A stretch of DNA of 64,000 nucleotides from Anaerolineaceae bacterium. Lineage in GTDB: Bacteria; Chloroflexota; Anaerolineae; Anaerolineales; Anaerolineaceae. The position numbers and the translations under genes are program-made. Location of the stretch: NCBI GenBank assembly GCA_019429225.1, contig JAHYJK010000003.1, positions 1 through 64,000 of the forward strand, written 5' to 3'. Positions 1 through 9,015 of this stretch are shown in pieces (the first letter of the stretch is position 1; each line of letters opens with the position of its first letter). Under the pieces are notes generated by a model. That model worked only from the letters and a program-made list of their open reading frames with translations. It ran no database searches and was not told the origin of the DNA.

Positions 1-1
1 A

Positions 2-673
2 GAATTACACACATCCGATGACTTATTTGAATCAATGCAATCCATGGCTGATATGGTTGATTTTTCATCATCATTGCGAATTTTAGCAGTTACATTAACA
101 AGAATCGCCAATGATTTCCGTTTATTATCTTCTGGCCCAGCAACTGGACTGGATGAAATTAGATTACCACCCGTTCAACCAGGTTCGAGTATTATGCCGG
201 GCAAGGTAAATCCAGTTCTGGCTGAGATGCTCAATATGACGATGTATCACATATTGGGAAACGACACCACAGTCAGCCTTGCAGCTCAAGCAGGTCAACT
301 CGAATTGAATGTGATGATGCCCATTATCGCTCATAATTTATTTGAAATGATGCATGTAATGATAGGCAGCATGGATGCATTTACCAATAAATGTGTCATA
401 GGTATTACCGCAAATGTAGAAAAAGCAGAGGGTTGGTTAGAAAAGAATTCAATTTTAGTGACTGCTCTCAACCCATTAATTGGATATCAGGTGGGAGCGG
501 CATTAGTTAAAGAAGCAATTTCACGAAATATTACGATCCGGGAAATTGCTTTGGAAAAAGTCAAAAATGGATTGTTGATAAACAAGAACACACAACAACC
601 TCTTCAGGAGTCTGACATCCTGAATGTTTTTAGTGATCTTAGAAAATTCACAGAGGGAGGAATATTATCCTGA
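2..673 (+). CDS. aspA: Aspartate ammonia-lyase / class II fumarase family, C-terminal part (5' truncated by window edge)
   Basis: Reading frame is open to the window start; signature GSSIMPGKVNPV plus the fumarase/aspartase C-terminal domain (NPLIGYQVGAALVKEA). Confidence 0.85.
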   Translation, partial: ELHTSDDLFESMQSMADMVDFSSSLRILAVTLTRIANDFRLLSSGPATGLDEIRLPPVQPGSSIMPGKVNPVLAEMLNMTMYHILGNDTTVSLAAQAGQLELNVMMPIIAHNLFEMMHVMIGSMDAFTNKCVIGITANVEKAEGWLEKNSILVTALNPLIGYQVGAALVKEAISRNITIREIALEKVKNGLLINKNTQQPLQESDILNVFSDLRKFTEGGILS

Positions 674-1417
674 TGGCTCTGATTGTTCTTTTGCATATAT
701 AGCAGCCCCTACAATGCCAGCTTGATTTAATAACAAAGCTGGTATTGTTTTTGTCTGAACTGTAAAATATTTAGCATACTTTTCAAATTTTTTGCTGATT
801 CCCCCACCAATGACAAACAGGTCAGGCGAAAACAAAGCTTCCAATGTAACAAGAATTTCATTAAACCGTTCTCCCCATTTTTTCCAGGATAAGTCATTTT
901 CCTGACGAACAGCATCTGAAGCGCGATCTTCTGCGTCCTTTCCCCTAATTTTCATATGTCCAAATTCCGTATTAGGTACAAGCACACCATCGGTAAAAAT
1001 GGCAGAACCAATGCCAGTTCCAATGGTTATGAGAATCACAACACCCTTGAGATATTCCTGTCCAACCCCAAACTTCATTTCTGCAATTCCCGCAGCATCG
1101 GCATCATTCAAACTAAAAATTTGATTTCCGGTTTCCTGAGAAAGCAAAACATTCAAATTTTGGCCTATCCAATTTTTGGAAACATTCGCCGCAGATAGTA
1201 CGATTCCATGTTGAACAATAGCAGGGAACCCAACACCTACTGGTCCAGAATAATGAAAATATTGACAAATCTGATGAACTGTCTTTGCCACATCTGATGG
1301 TTCAGCCCCTTCAGGTGTATCAATCCGATACCGATCTGTCATCAATTTACCTGATACTGTATCAACCATCGCTCCTTTAATTCCGGAGCCACCAATGTCA
1401 AGACCTAAAATTTCCAT
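665..1417 (-). CDS. ppgK: Polyphosphate glucokinase (ROK family)
   Basis: N-terminal LGLDIGGSGIKGAMVD, ITIGTGIGSAIFTDG and VIGGGISKK motifs. Confidence 0.85.
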   Translation of the reverse strand: MEILGLDIGGSGIKGAMVDTVSGKLMTDRYRIDTPEGAEPSDVAKTVHQICQYFHYSGPVGVGFPAIVQHGIVLSAANVSKNWIGQNLNVLLSQETGNQIFSLNDADAAGIAEMKFGVGQEYLKGVVILITIGTGIGSAIFTDGVLVPNTEFGHMKIRGKDAEDRASDAVRQENDLSWKKWGERFNEILVTLEALFSPDLFVIGGGISKKFEKYAKYFTVQTKTIPALLLNQAGIVGAAIYAKEQSEPSG

Positions 1418-1426
1418 TTTCTCTCC

Positions 1427-2569
1427 TCAAGGACAACCATTTCCTAAATGTTCTTCATACGTTTCCGCAAAATTATGGTAACCGGATCCATCACATTTCG
1501 CCCGAAAATAATAATAAGGTGTTTCTGGTGCAAATGCAACCGCTTTGATAGCATTCAAACTCGGATTACAAATCGCGTGTGGTGGCAAGCCATTATACAA
1601 ATAGGTATTGAATGGGGAATCAAATTGCAGGTCATTCAAAGATAATGGATTAGTCCACCAGGTTGCTTGACTGATGTTATAACCCACTGCGTATTGGACA
1701 GTAGGATCACTATCAAATTTCATGCCAATTAAATTTCTATTCAGAAATACCGCTGCAATCATAGGCATCTCATCGAAGTTTACAGCTTCTCTTTCAACCA
1801 TCGAAGCAATGATAATAGCCTGATTTAATGTTAATCCTTTTTCTTTGATAGCATTCAGATGTTCATCGTTTAAATTCTCTAAGAATGCACTCAAAAATAT
1901 TTGTAAAAAATCAATGGTTGTTATTTTTCTATCCACCAGGTATTCACCAGGAAACAGGTAACCTTCCAGGGAAGTTACTCCCTGTAACTCGGTGGGTAAC
2001 CATTCCGGCAAAGGATTTCTAACCAACTGCAAAAACTCTTCTGGATTTATATCCAATCCTGATTCTGGTAAAATGCCTCCGATTTCTTCCATGCGCCAAC
2101 CCGGCAGGATGATAAAACGTACTCTATCAGGAATTGGATTGATTATCTTTTCAGCAATTTCAACACCATTCATCTCAGGTTTGATGAGGAAATACCCGGA
2201 TTGAACTTTGCGATCATAACCCTTGTAAATCAAAAAATCATTAAAGGTTTCCGAATCCTGAATGAGCTCATTCATCTTCAATCGAAAAGCAATTTGGCCA
2301 ACCGTTTCTCCTGGAAGAATTTCAAAATAATAATCATCACTTTGTTTATTTTGGTCAACCAACAAATTCCCCTCAGAAAAATATAGCCTGGTTGTATACG
2401 CGAAATTTTTATAAAAGCTCAAGGATGGATCTGGATCACCATAGATTAATTTCACATCATGTGCAACGACAGTATATGACCAGGCCAATCCCCCCAATAA
2501 CCCGATAATACTAATCATAAAAAGGATTAATAAGCAACTTTGAAGTCGATTCTTCTTTTGTTTAGCCAT
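1427..2569 (-). CDS. mltG: Endolytic transglycosylase MltG (YceG-like)
   Basis: N-terminal TM helix; IIASMVEREA, VFLNRNLIGMKFDSDPTVQYA and YNGLPPHAICNPSLNAIKA motifs of MltG. Confidence 0.9.
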   Translation of the reverse strand: MAKQKKNRLQSCLLILFMISIIGLLGGLAWSYTVVAHDVKLIYGDPDPSLSFYKNFAYTTRLYFSEGNLLVDQNKQSDDYYFEILPGETVGQIAFRLKMNELIQDSETFNDFLIYKGYDRKVQSGYFLIKPEMNGVEIAEKIINPIPDRVRFIILPGWRMEEIGGILPESGLDINPEEFLQLVRNPLPEWLPTELQGVTSLEGYLFPGEYLVDRKITTIDFLQIFLSAFLENLNDEHLNAIKEKGLTLNQAIIIASMVEREAVNFDEMPMIAAVFLNRNLIGMKFDSDPTVQYAVGYNISQATWWTNPLSLNDLQFDSPFNTYLYNGLPPHAICNPSLNAIKAVAFAPETPYYYFRAKCDGSGYHNFAETYEEHLGNGCP

Positions 2570-3033
2570 CAGGGCTCCAGTAAATTATTAGAATAACTGG
2601 CATTCTTTGAGAGTGAATCAAGATACGATTGTAAAATGATTGTAGCCGCCAGATCATCCATATGCGTAATTTGCTTCTTTTTCTTAACGCCCATCTCTTT
2701 ACGAGCTTTTCTGGCTAATTGTGTGCTTTCATGTTCATCCCATAAAATGACAGGAATATCCGTGATTTGCATGATTGCATCCGCCAGTCGTGCAGATTTT
2801 CTCCCGGAAGGATTTGGTTCACCATTCGAATAGAAGGCCTGACCAATTATGATTAATTTTACAGAATTTTCCAGAGCAATTTTAACAATCTGTTCAGCAT
2901 CCTTATTCCTCTGTACATGTTTGATAACAGTAATCGGATTCGCAATAGTTGCTGTAAAATCACTGATTGCAACCCCAATTCTTTCCGCACCGGGATCGAT
3001 TGCCATGATTTTCTTTAATTCATTTTCCATCAA
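2569..3033 (-). CDS. ruvX: Holliday junction resolvase-like YqgF/RuvX
   Basis: AIDPGAERIGVAISD start and a DEHESTQLA...DDLAATIILQSYLD C-terminal motif. Confidence 0.85.
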   Translation of the reverse strand: MMENELKKIMAIDPGAERIGVAISDFTATIANPITVIKHVQRNKDAEQIVKIALENSVKLIIIGQAFYSNGEPNPSGRKSARLADAIMQITDIPVILWDEHESTQLARKARKEMGVKKKKQITHMDDLAATIILQSYLDSLSKNASYSNNLLEP

Positions 3034-4522
3034 TCACCATATTAATTCTAAATGGAAGAAATGGCAAATATTTCCAAAACGATGGTGAAATTACAATTAT
3101 CGGTTCATTACTCAACTTAATTTCATTTTTGATGATTGATTTTGCGGTCTCAATCTTTAACCCAAGGATATTCTGAATGATAAAGTTTTCATCAATATAA
3201 GGTGAAATTTCTCGAGTCGCTTTGACTTCCCATTGGAGTCCATTTTCATCCATAATTACGGAATCATCAATAATTTCAATATCTATATCTTTTTCATTTG
3301 TATTGAATTGACTATTTAAATCCGCATTCATAGCCAACTCAACTGATTTTTCAACGTCTTCTTCAGTAAGAACCCAGCCCGATACGTTTGCTCTAACTCT
3401 TAAAACATATCTCTCAGCTGGATCGCCAACCGCAGGAATTCTCTCTTCAACAATAATTTCATCAATTCTTATTGAGTTTTTTGGAATCAAAATTGCTTGA
3501 GAATTTGTTGCTCTGATTTCCTCAATTGATTTCATTTCCAATAGTTCTATAAGTTCGATTTTCAATTTTTGATAATCATTTTCTGTTGGTGAAAATGTTT
3601 TTATATCAACACCACCATAGATTGCATCGTTATTAACCACAACGATATTTCCACCCAGATCATTTTCTATGGATGTGATACTCCCAACTGGCACATTACC
3701 GATCGTGCCTCCTGACAAACACAAAATGGGTACCTCAATTTGAGATTCAATTCCTGGTTTTAATATTGCTTCCTTGGTCGTTTCAAAACGGATTAATGGA
3801 TCACCACCTGTTCGCACGATTGTTCCCTCAGAAATAAAAATTTCTTTATCGGATAAATTTCTGAAAGTCACTTCTCCGGTTGCTTTTTTATCAGGAATTC
3901 GAATAATACCAGTACTATTCCCTTCCAATTGACCCTCTATTTCAATTTCAACAATGTTTACTGGAATTGCGCCTGTCATGTTGATTTCTTTAATAGTAGG
4001 ATCAGATCGAAAATTCATTTGTACTGATTGTTTCTCAAGCATGGGGGATAAGGTAATCTGTGCAGAAGGAATGAAAATCAATATGATGAATAAAGTAGAC
4101 AGCAATCCAACAGCAAATACTATCCAACGGATATGAATAGTTAATTCCTTATTTTGGTTTTGACTTTTTCTATCGAAATTTATTTGGTTCCAATTTCGAT
4201 CGGAATTTTTCGATAATATAGCTTGATCTCTAATCTTTGGTTTTCTCCAGGGTTTCTTCTGTGCTTCTGGAATACTCGAAAATATAGAAACTCCCAGTTC
4301 TTTTAATTGATTAATGATCACCGGTTCATCAGTAACAACCGAAATTTGGGCTCCCAATCGTTCTGCAGACCTCAAAATCAGAATAATATCCATTGGATCT
4401 AATTTTATTTTTCCCTTATTCGGCCAAACCAATAATATCCTCTGAGTTTTACTCCAGGCAATTTTTTCCCTAATGGAAATTACATTGTCAAATGGATCAA
4501 GTTGTATAATAGCTGTTTTCAT
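3020..4522 (-). CDS. Baseplate-J-like domain membrane protein, function unknown
   Basis: N-terminal nucleotide-binding-like segment, one TM helix, then a beta-rich baseplate-J-like region (VTFRNLSDKEIFISEGTIVRT); overlaps ruvX by 14 nt. Confidence 0.6.
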   Translation of the reverse strand: MKTAIIQLDPFDNVISIREKIAWSKTQRILLVWPNKGKIKLDPMDIILILRSAERLGAQISVVTDEPVIINQLKELGVSIFSSIPEAQKKPWRKPKIRDQAILSKNSDRNWNQINFDRKSQNQNKELTIHIRWIVFAVGLLSTLFIILIFIPSAQITLSPMLEKQSVQMNFRSDPTIKEINMTGAIPVNIVEIEIEGQLEGNSTGIIRIPDKKATGEVTFRNLSDKEIFISEGTIVRTGGDPLIRFETTKEAILKPGIESQIEVPILCLSGGTIGNVPVGSITSIENDLGGNIVVVNNDAIYGGVDIKTFSPTENDYQKLKIELIELLEMKSIEEIRATNSQAILIPKNSIRIDEIIVEERIPAVGDPAERYVLRVRANVSGWVLTEEDVEKSVELAMNADLNSQFNTNEKDIDIEIIDDSVIMDENGLQWEVKATREISPYIDENFIIQNILGLKIETAKSIIKNEIKLSNEPIIVISPSFWKYLPFLPFRINMVIDGK

Positions 4523-4668
4523 AATTATGGTTGATTATAAGGTATCAACAAAACTTTATGAAATAAGATCGTTCAACCAGTCGTCCAATAGGGATAATTA
4601 TACATAAAGCATTTAAGGAAGAATACTAGACTATAATTAACCCAAGGTTTGTAGCCTTGGAGTTGTTT

Positions 4669-5523
4669 ATGTTCAAACAAACTTTATTTATCTTATCTTT
4701 GATGATAATTGTAAGTGTGACTGGCTGTAATCTCCCGAATTCACCAGAGATCAGTCCGGATATTATCGCGTCTCAAGTCGCAAATCTCTTGACAACTACA
4801 CCAGCTCTCGACGCGCCGATAGACATTCCATCGGAAGTTCCTACAATTACCACCCAATTTACCCCAGAAACAATTTTACCCATAGAAACTGTAACGCCTA
4901 CTCAGGAACCCTCTCTGACCCCAACAACCCTCCCCCAGGGTATTCCTACTGGTTCACCCAACTGGTTAGATTCATTTGATGATGGAACCCGTTTTGGTAT
5001 AAACCCTGAAGGATACGATGATGGTCAAACAAAAATTATTGTCTCTGATGGCTCACTTACGATGACCAGCATTTCCGCAATAGGCTGGAGAGGTTGGCGT
5101 TTGACCAGTCAGAAACCTGCAAATTATTATTTGCAGGCAAGTTTTCAAACAAACGATTGTGCAGGGAGTGATCAATACGGACTCGTTGTTCAATCTCCTG
5201 ATTTTGATAGTGGTTTTGGTTATTATTTTGGATTAACCTGTGATGGCAGATATGCATTCCAAAAGTGGGAGGATATCGGATTATCCAATTTACAGGGATG
5301 GATGAATGATCAAAACATAATCGCTGGCTCTAATCAGAAAAATACAATTGGAATTCTAAAATCAGGAAATCAATATAATCTTTATATCAATAATATTCCA
5401 ATCGTGACGATCGATGATGATAAATTTTCAGCTCCGGGATATTTTGGTCCTTATATAGCTGGAGTAAATACACCTAATTTTTCATTTCAACTGGATGAAA
5501 TATCCTACTGGAATCTTCAATAA
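4669..5523 (+). CDS. Predicted lipoprotein with Thr/Pro-rich linker and C-terminal laminin-G/concanavalin-like domain
   Basis: Signal peptide with lipobox (VSVTGC), low-complexity TP linker, then a globular domain; ATG at 4669 preferred over TTG at 4657. Confidence 0.6.
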   Translation: MFKQTLFILSLMIIVSVTGCNLPNSPEISPDIIASQVANLLTTTPALDAPIDIPSEVPTITTQFTPETILPIETVTPTQEPSLTPTTLPQGIPTGSPNWLDSFDDGTRFGINPEGYDDGQTKIIVSDGSLTMTSISAIGWRGWRLTSQKPANYYLQASFQTNDCAGSDQYGLVVQSPDFDSGFGYYFGLTCDGRYAFQKWEDIGLSNLQGWMNDQNIIAGSNQKNTIGILKSGNQYNLYINNIPIVTIDDDKFSAPGYFGPYIAGVNTPNFSFQLDEISYWNLQ

Positions 5524-5532
5524 TACGATAGG

Positions 5533-6108
5533 TTGTTGATGTATCCTTCCTTTTCTAACAGCAAATTTGTAACCAGACAACAGGTTGTTGAATACGCAAA
5601 GAAAAAGATTAAAAGTGATCCAGTCTATCTCGATACCGAAACTACCGGACTTGAAAGCACCGATGAAATTATTGAGATTGCCATTGTCAATTCATTGGGT
5701 GAAGTGATCTTTGAATCCTTTGTAAGACCTCAAAAACCCATTCCGGCTTCCGCTACCGCAATTAACAATATAACGAATGCAATGGTCGCAAATTCCCCCT
5801 CCTGGGCAGAAATTTGGTCCACAATTCGAAATCTCTTGCTGAACCATCCCATCGGCATGTATAATGCGGAATTTGATATTCGGATGATCAAGCAATCTTT
5901 AGAAATCAATAAAATACCAAACACGACCAAATTAAACGCCTTTGATGTTATGAAGGTGTATTCCGATTATATGCGCTCAGATCGAAGATTTCGTTTAGAA
6001 CAAGCCGGAAGAAATCTAGGCATTGTTATTCCTAATTCTCACCGCGCAGCAGATGACACACTCCTAACACGTGCGATCTTCCATAAGATTGCAGGAGAAT
6101 CATATTAG
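5533..6108 (+). CDS. 3'-5' exonuclease, DnaQ/DEDD family
   Basis: YLDTETTGLESTDEIIEIAIV (ExoI), MYNAEFDIRMI (ExoII), HRAADDTLLT (ExoIII). Confidence 0.85.
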   Translation: MLMYPSFSNSKFVTRQQVVEYAKKKIKSDPVYLDTETTGLESTDEIIEIAIVNSLGEVIFESFVRPQKPIPASATAINNITNAMVANSPSWAEIWSTIRNLLLNHPIGMYNAEFDIRMIKQSLEINKIPNTTKLNAFDVMKVYSDYMRSDRRFRLEQAGRNLGIVIPNSHRAADDTLLTRAIFHKIAGESY

Positions 6109-6110
6109 AA

Positions 6111-6797
6111 TTGTTGGATAAAGCATTGATGCCAAAATTTAAATTCAATCGATTACAGTGGGTTGTCCATTTAGGCTCTATTATTCCTTTGCTGGTTTTG
6201 GTTTGGGATGCTTTTTCTAACAATTTAACGGTCAATCCAATCCAGGAAATCACACAAAGAACTGGACGGACAGCCATTATCTGGTTAGTTCTATCATTGG
6301 CTTGTACACCACTCAATATAATTTTTGGACTGCGTCCTTTTAATCAAGTCCGTCGTCCACTTGGTTTATATTCTGCTTTTTATGCAACATTGCACTTTAT
6401 TACTTTTTTAATTTTGGATTACGGATTCAACTTGAATCTAATATGGCAAACGATTATTGAGAAACCTTACATACTTTTAGGTGTTACTGGATTCCTGATT
6501 CTAACCTTGTTAACATTTACTTCCACAAAAAAATCAATGCAAAAGTTAGGTAAAAAATGGAATCAACTTCATCGCCTTGTTTATCTAGCTGCAATTATTC
6601 TATTGTTGCATTTCTTTATGGCCTTAAAATTCATTAACGCCCTCGCTATTGCGATTGCAATTATCCTGGCGAGCCTTCTTCTCATTCGAATCCCTATCAT
6701 TCGAAAGTTTTTCATCAAAAGACAACCTGCCTGGTCACGGCCCGTTAACAATTTTCTTACCGGAAGAAAAAAGAAAACAATAACGATCCAAAAATAG
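6111..6797 (+). CDS. msrQ: Heme-binding membrane protein MsrQ/YedZ-like (ferric reductase-like TM domain)
   Basis: Multiple TM helices; TGRTAIIWLVLSLACTPLN, RRPLGLYSAFYATLHF, LHRLVYLAAIILLLHF motifs. Confidence 0.8.
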   Translation: MLDKALMPKFKFNRLQWVVHLGSIIPLLVLVWDAFSNNLTVNPIQEITQRTGRTAIIWLVLSLACTPLNIIFGLRPFNQVRRPLGLYSAFYATLHFITFLILDYGFNLNLIWQTIIEKPYILLGVTGFLILTLLTFTSTKKSMQKLGKKWNQLHRLVYLAAIILLLHFFMALKFINALAIAIAIILASLLLIRIPIIRKFFIKRQPAWSRPVNNFLTGRKKKTITIQK

Positions 6798-6912
6798 ACA
6801 TTCCAGGGTGCAATTATTTTATCAATATTAATCTGATGTGATTTAGCTTTTCGAAATGTTATAAAATCACAGTAACATACTATCGTAATCCGCAGAAAAT
6901 CGAGATATCCAA

Positions 6913-9015
6913 ATGCTATTTACAGATTATCAGGAAAAAATTGCCAAACAAGCACTTAAAGGAAGTGTATTCCTCACTGGTTTTGCAGGCAGCGGAAAGA
7001 CGACCATTGGAAAGATTTTTCTGAAATATCTTTTGGAACAGGATACCCCCGGTAATAGGATCCTTGTTTTGGTGCCACAAAAATCTTTGGGGCTCACCTA
7101 TTCAGACTTTTTGGAAAGCATTGAAATTTATAACGGGAACTTACCTGTAATTCAGACCATCAGTGGAATCAGCCAGAAAATTATTCGCTTGTTTTGGCCC
7201 ATCATTGCACCTCAATTTAAATTTAAACATCCCAAATACTACCCCACCTTTTTAAACATTGAATCCGCACAATATTTTATGGCGAAGGTATGTGAACCTT
7301 TTTTTGAAAAGAATTTTTTTTCATCCATAAAGTCCGAAAAACCAAGAATTCTCTCTCAAATCCTCGATAATCTCAATAAATCAGCACTTGTTGGCTTTCC
7401 CCATGAAGAAATAGCAATGCGATTAAAATCTGCCTGGAGTAAGGAAAGTAATCACTTAATTGCTTACGAAGAAGCGCAGGAATGCGCAAACGCTTTCAGA
7501 GATTACTGTCTGGAATTCAACCTCATTGACTTCTCCCTTCAATATGAAATTTCTAATAAGGTCATTCATGAATCATTTTTAATTCAACAATATTTATTCA
7601 ATAGTTATGAATATTTGGTATATGACAATATTGAAGAGGATACCCCATCAGCCCATGACCTCATCTTGAAATGGTTACCAAGGCTTAAATGCGCACTGCT
7701 GATCCAGGATGAAAATGCAGGCTTTCGTTCCTTTTTGGGTGCAGATCCCATCAGTGCTGCCAGGTTATCTAAAAGCTGTCAGGAAATCATTGAGGTCAAT
7801 GATTCGTTTATATCAGACCCACCTATTCAGGAAATAATTTCCATTTATGGAAAAGCGTTATCTCATCAGCCGATTGGTGGAATTTCAGAACCTGGATTTA
7901 AAAGGTTATCATTTCACCACCATAAGTTTTATCCGGATATGATCGACCGTGTCGTGCAACAAATCGATAATTTTATTAATGAGGGAATCGACCCTGGGAA
8001 AATAGCGATTTTGGCACCATTTGTTAGTAATGCTCTGCGTTTCCAAATCCAACAAAGGATGAATGAAAAAAATATCAAATTGGTTACGCATCGCCCTTCT
8101 CGCAGTTTACGAGAGGAATCAATTACGCATGGCTTGATTTCGTGGACAAAACTGGCTTACCCGGAGTGGGGTCTATCACCTTCCATTTATCAATTCCGAA
8201 CAGCAATTACACAGACGATCGGGAATATGGATCCCATTCGTGCTGATTTATTGTCGCGTATTGTCTTATCCAAAAATACTACTTTTGCACTGCGTCCAAT
8301 GGATGATGTCCGTCCTGAAATGTTGGAAAGAATCACAATCCAGGCAGTATTTCAATATCAGAAAATTTTTTCCTGGTTAATGAATTACCAGAATAACAAA
8401 TCTGAAATGGATGTTTTTTTGGCGAGTTTTTTTGGAGAAATTTTGTCTCAACCCGGATTTGGTTTTCACGAAAATTATGAAGGTGCAGAAATTACTGGCC
8501 GATTGATTGAATCCATGCAAAATTTTAGAAAGAATACTTATTCACATTTTCAAAAAACAGGCGAAAATTGGGCTCTGGATTACATCACCATGTTGGAAAA
8601 TGGTCTTATATCTGCTTTGTATTTGCAAACCTGGGATTTACCTCCGCAGGATGCAGTATATCTGGCACCAGCCCATACATTTTTAATGCAAAACAGACCT
8701 GTCGAAATTCAGTTTTGGTTGGATATAGGCAATATGGGTTGGTGGCAAAGGTTAATGCAACCACTTACCCAACCCTATGTTTTATCAAGAAATTGGATCG
8801 ATGGATTGAAATGGACTGATATCCATGAGTACGAAAATAATCAGAAAAATTTAGAGAAATTAATCAGTGGATTATTGCTTCGCTGTTCGGGCAACCTCAT
8901 TCTTCATACAATCGGATACAACGAAAATGGCGATGAACAAACAGGTCCGCTCCTGAAAGCCACGCAAAGGATCTTGCGGACATATCATCGCCAGATTGGG
9001 CATCAAAATGTTTAG
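6913..9015 (+). CDS. AddB/RecC-like degenerate SF1 helicase
   Basis: Walker A GFAGSGKTT; motif II position reads LVYDNIEED rather than DExQ; motif III-like LLIQDENAGFRSFLGADP; directly upstream of an intact UvrD-like helicase. Confidence 0.65.
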   Translation: MLFTDYQEKIAKQALKGSVFLTGFAGSGKTTIGKIFLKYLLEQDTPGNRILVLVPQKSLGLTYSDFLESIEIYNGNLPVIQTISGISQKIIRLFWPIIAPQFKFKHPKYYPTFLNIESAQYFMAKVCEPFFEKNFFSSIKSEKPRILSQILDNLNKSALVGFPHEEIAMRLKSAWSKESNHLIAYEEAQECANAFRDYCLEFNLIDFSLQYEISNKVIHESFLIQQYLFNSYEYLVYDNIEEDTPSAHDLILKWLPRLKCALLIQDENAGFRSFLGADPISAARLSKSCQEIIEVNDSFISDPPIQEIISIYGKALSHQPIGGISEPGFKRLSFHHHKFYPDMIDRVVQQIDNFINEGIDPGKIAILAPFVSNALRFQIQQRMNEKNIKLVTHRPSRSLREESITHGLISWTKLAYPEWGLSPSIYQFRTAITQTIGNMDPIRADLLSRIVLSKNTTFALRPMDDVRPEMLERITIQAVFQYQKIFSWLMNYQNNKSEMDVFLASFFGEILSQPGFGFHENYEGAEITGRLIESMQNFRKNTYSHFQKTGENWALDYITMLENGLISALYLQTWDLPPQDAVYLAPAHTFLMQNRPVEIQFWLDIGNMGWWQRLMQPLTQPYVLSRNWIDGLKWTDIHEYENNQKNLEKLISGLLLRCSGNLILHTIGYNENGDEQTGPLLKATQRILRTYHRQIGHQNV

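Noticed and set aside
3020-4522. Prophage (baseplate J) element
   Set aside because: No neighbouring phage genes; the protein has a TM helix and sits in a mltG-ruvX operon, so it looks like a chromosomal protein.
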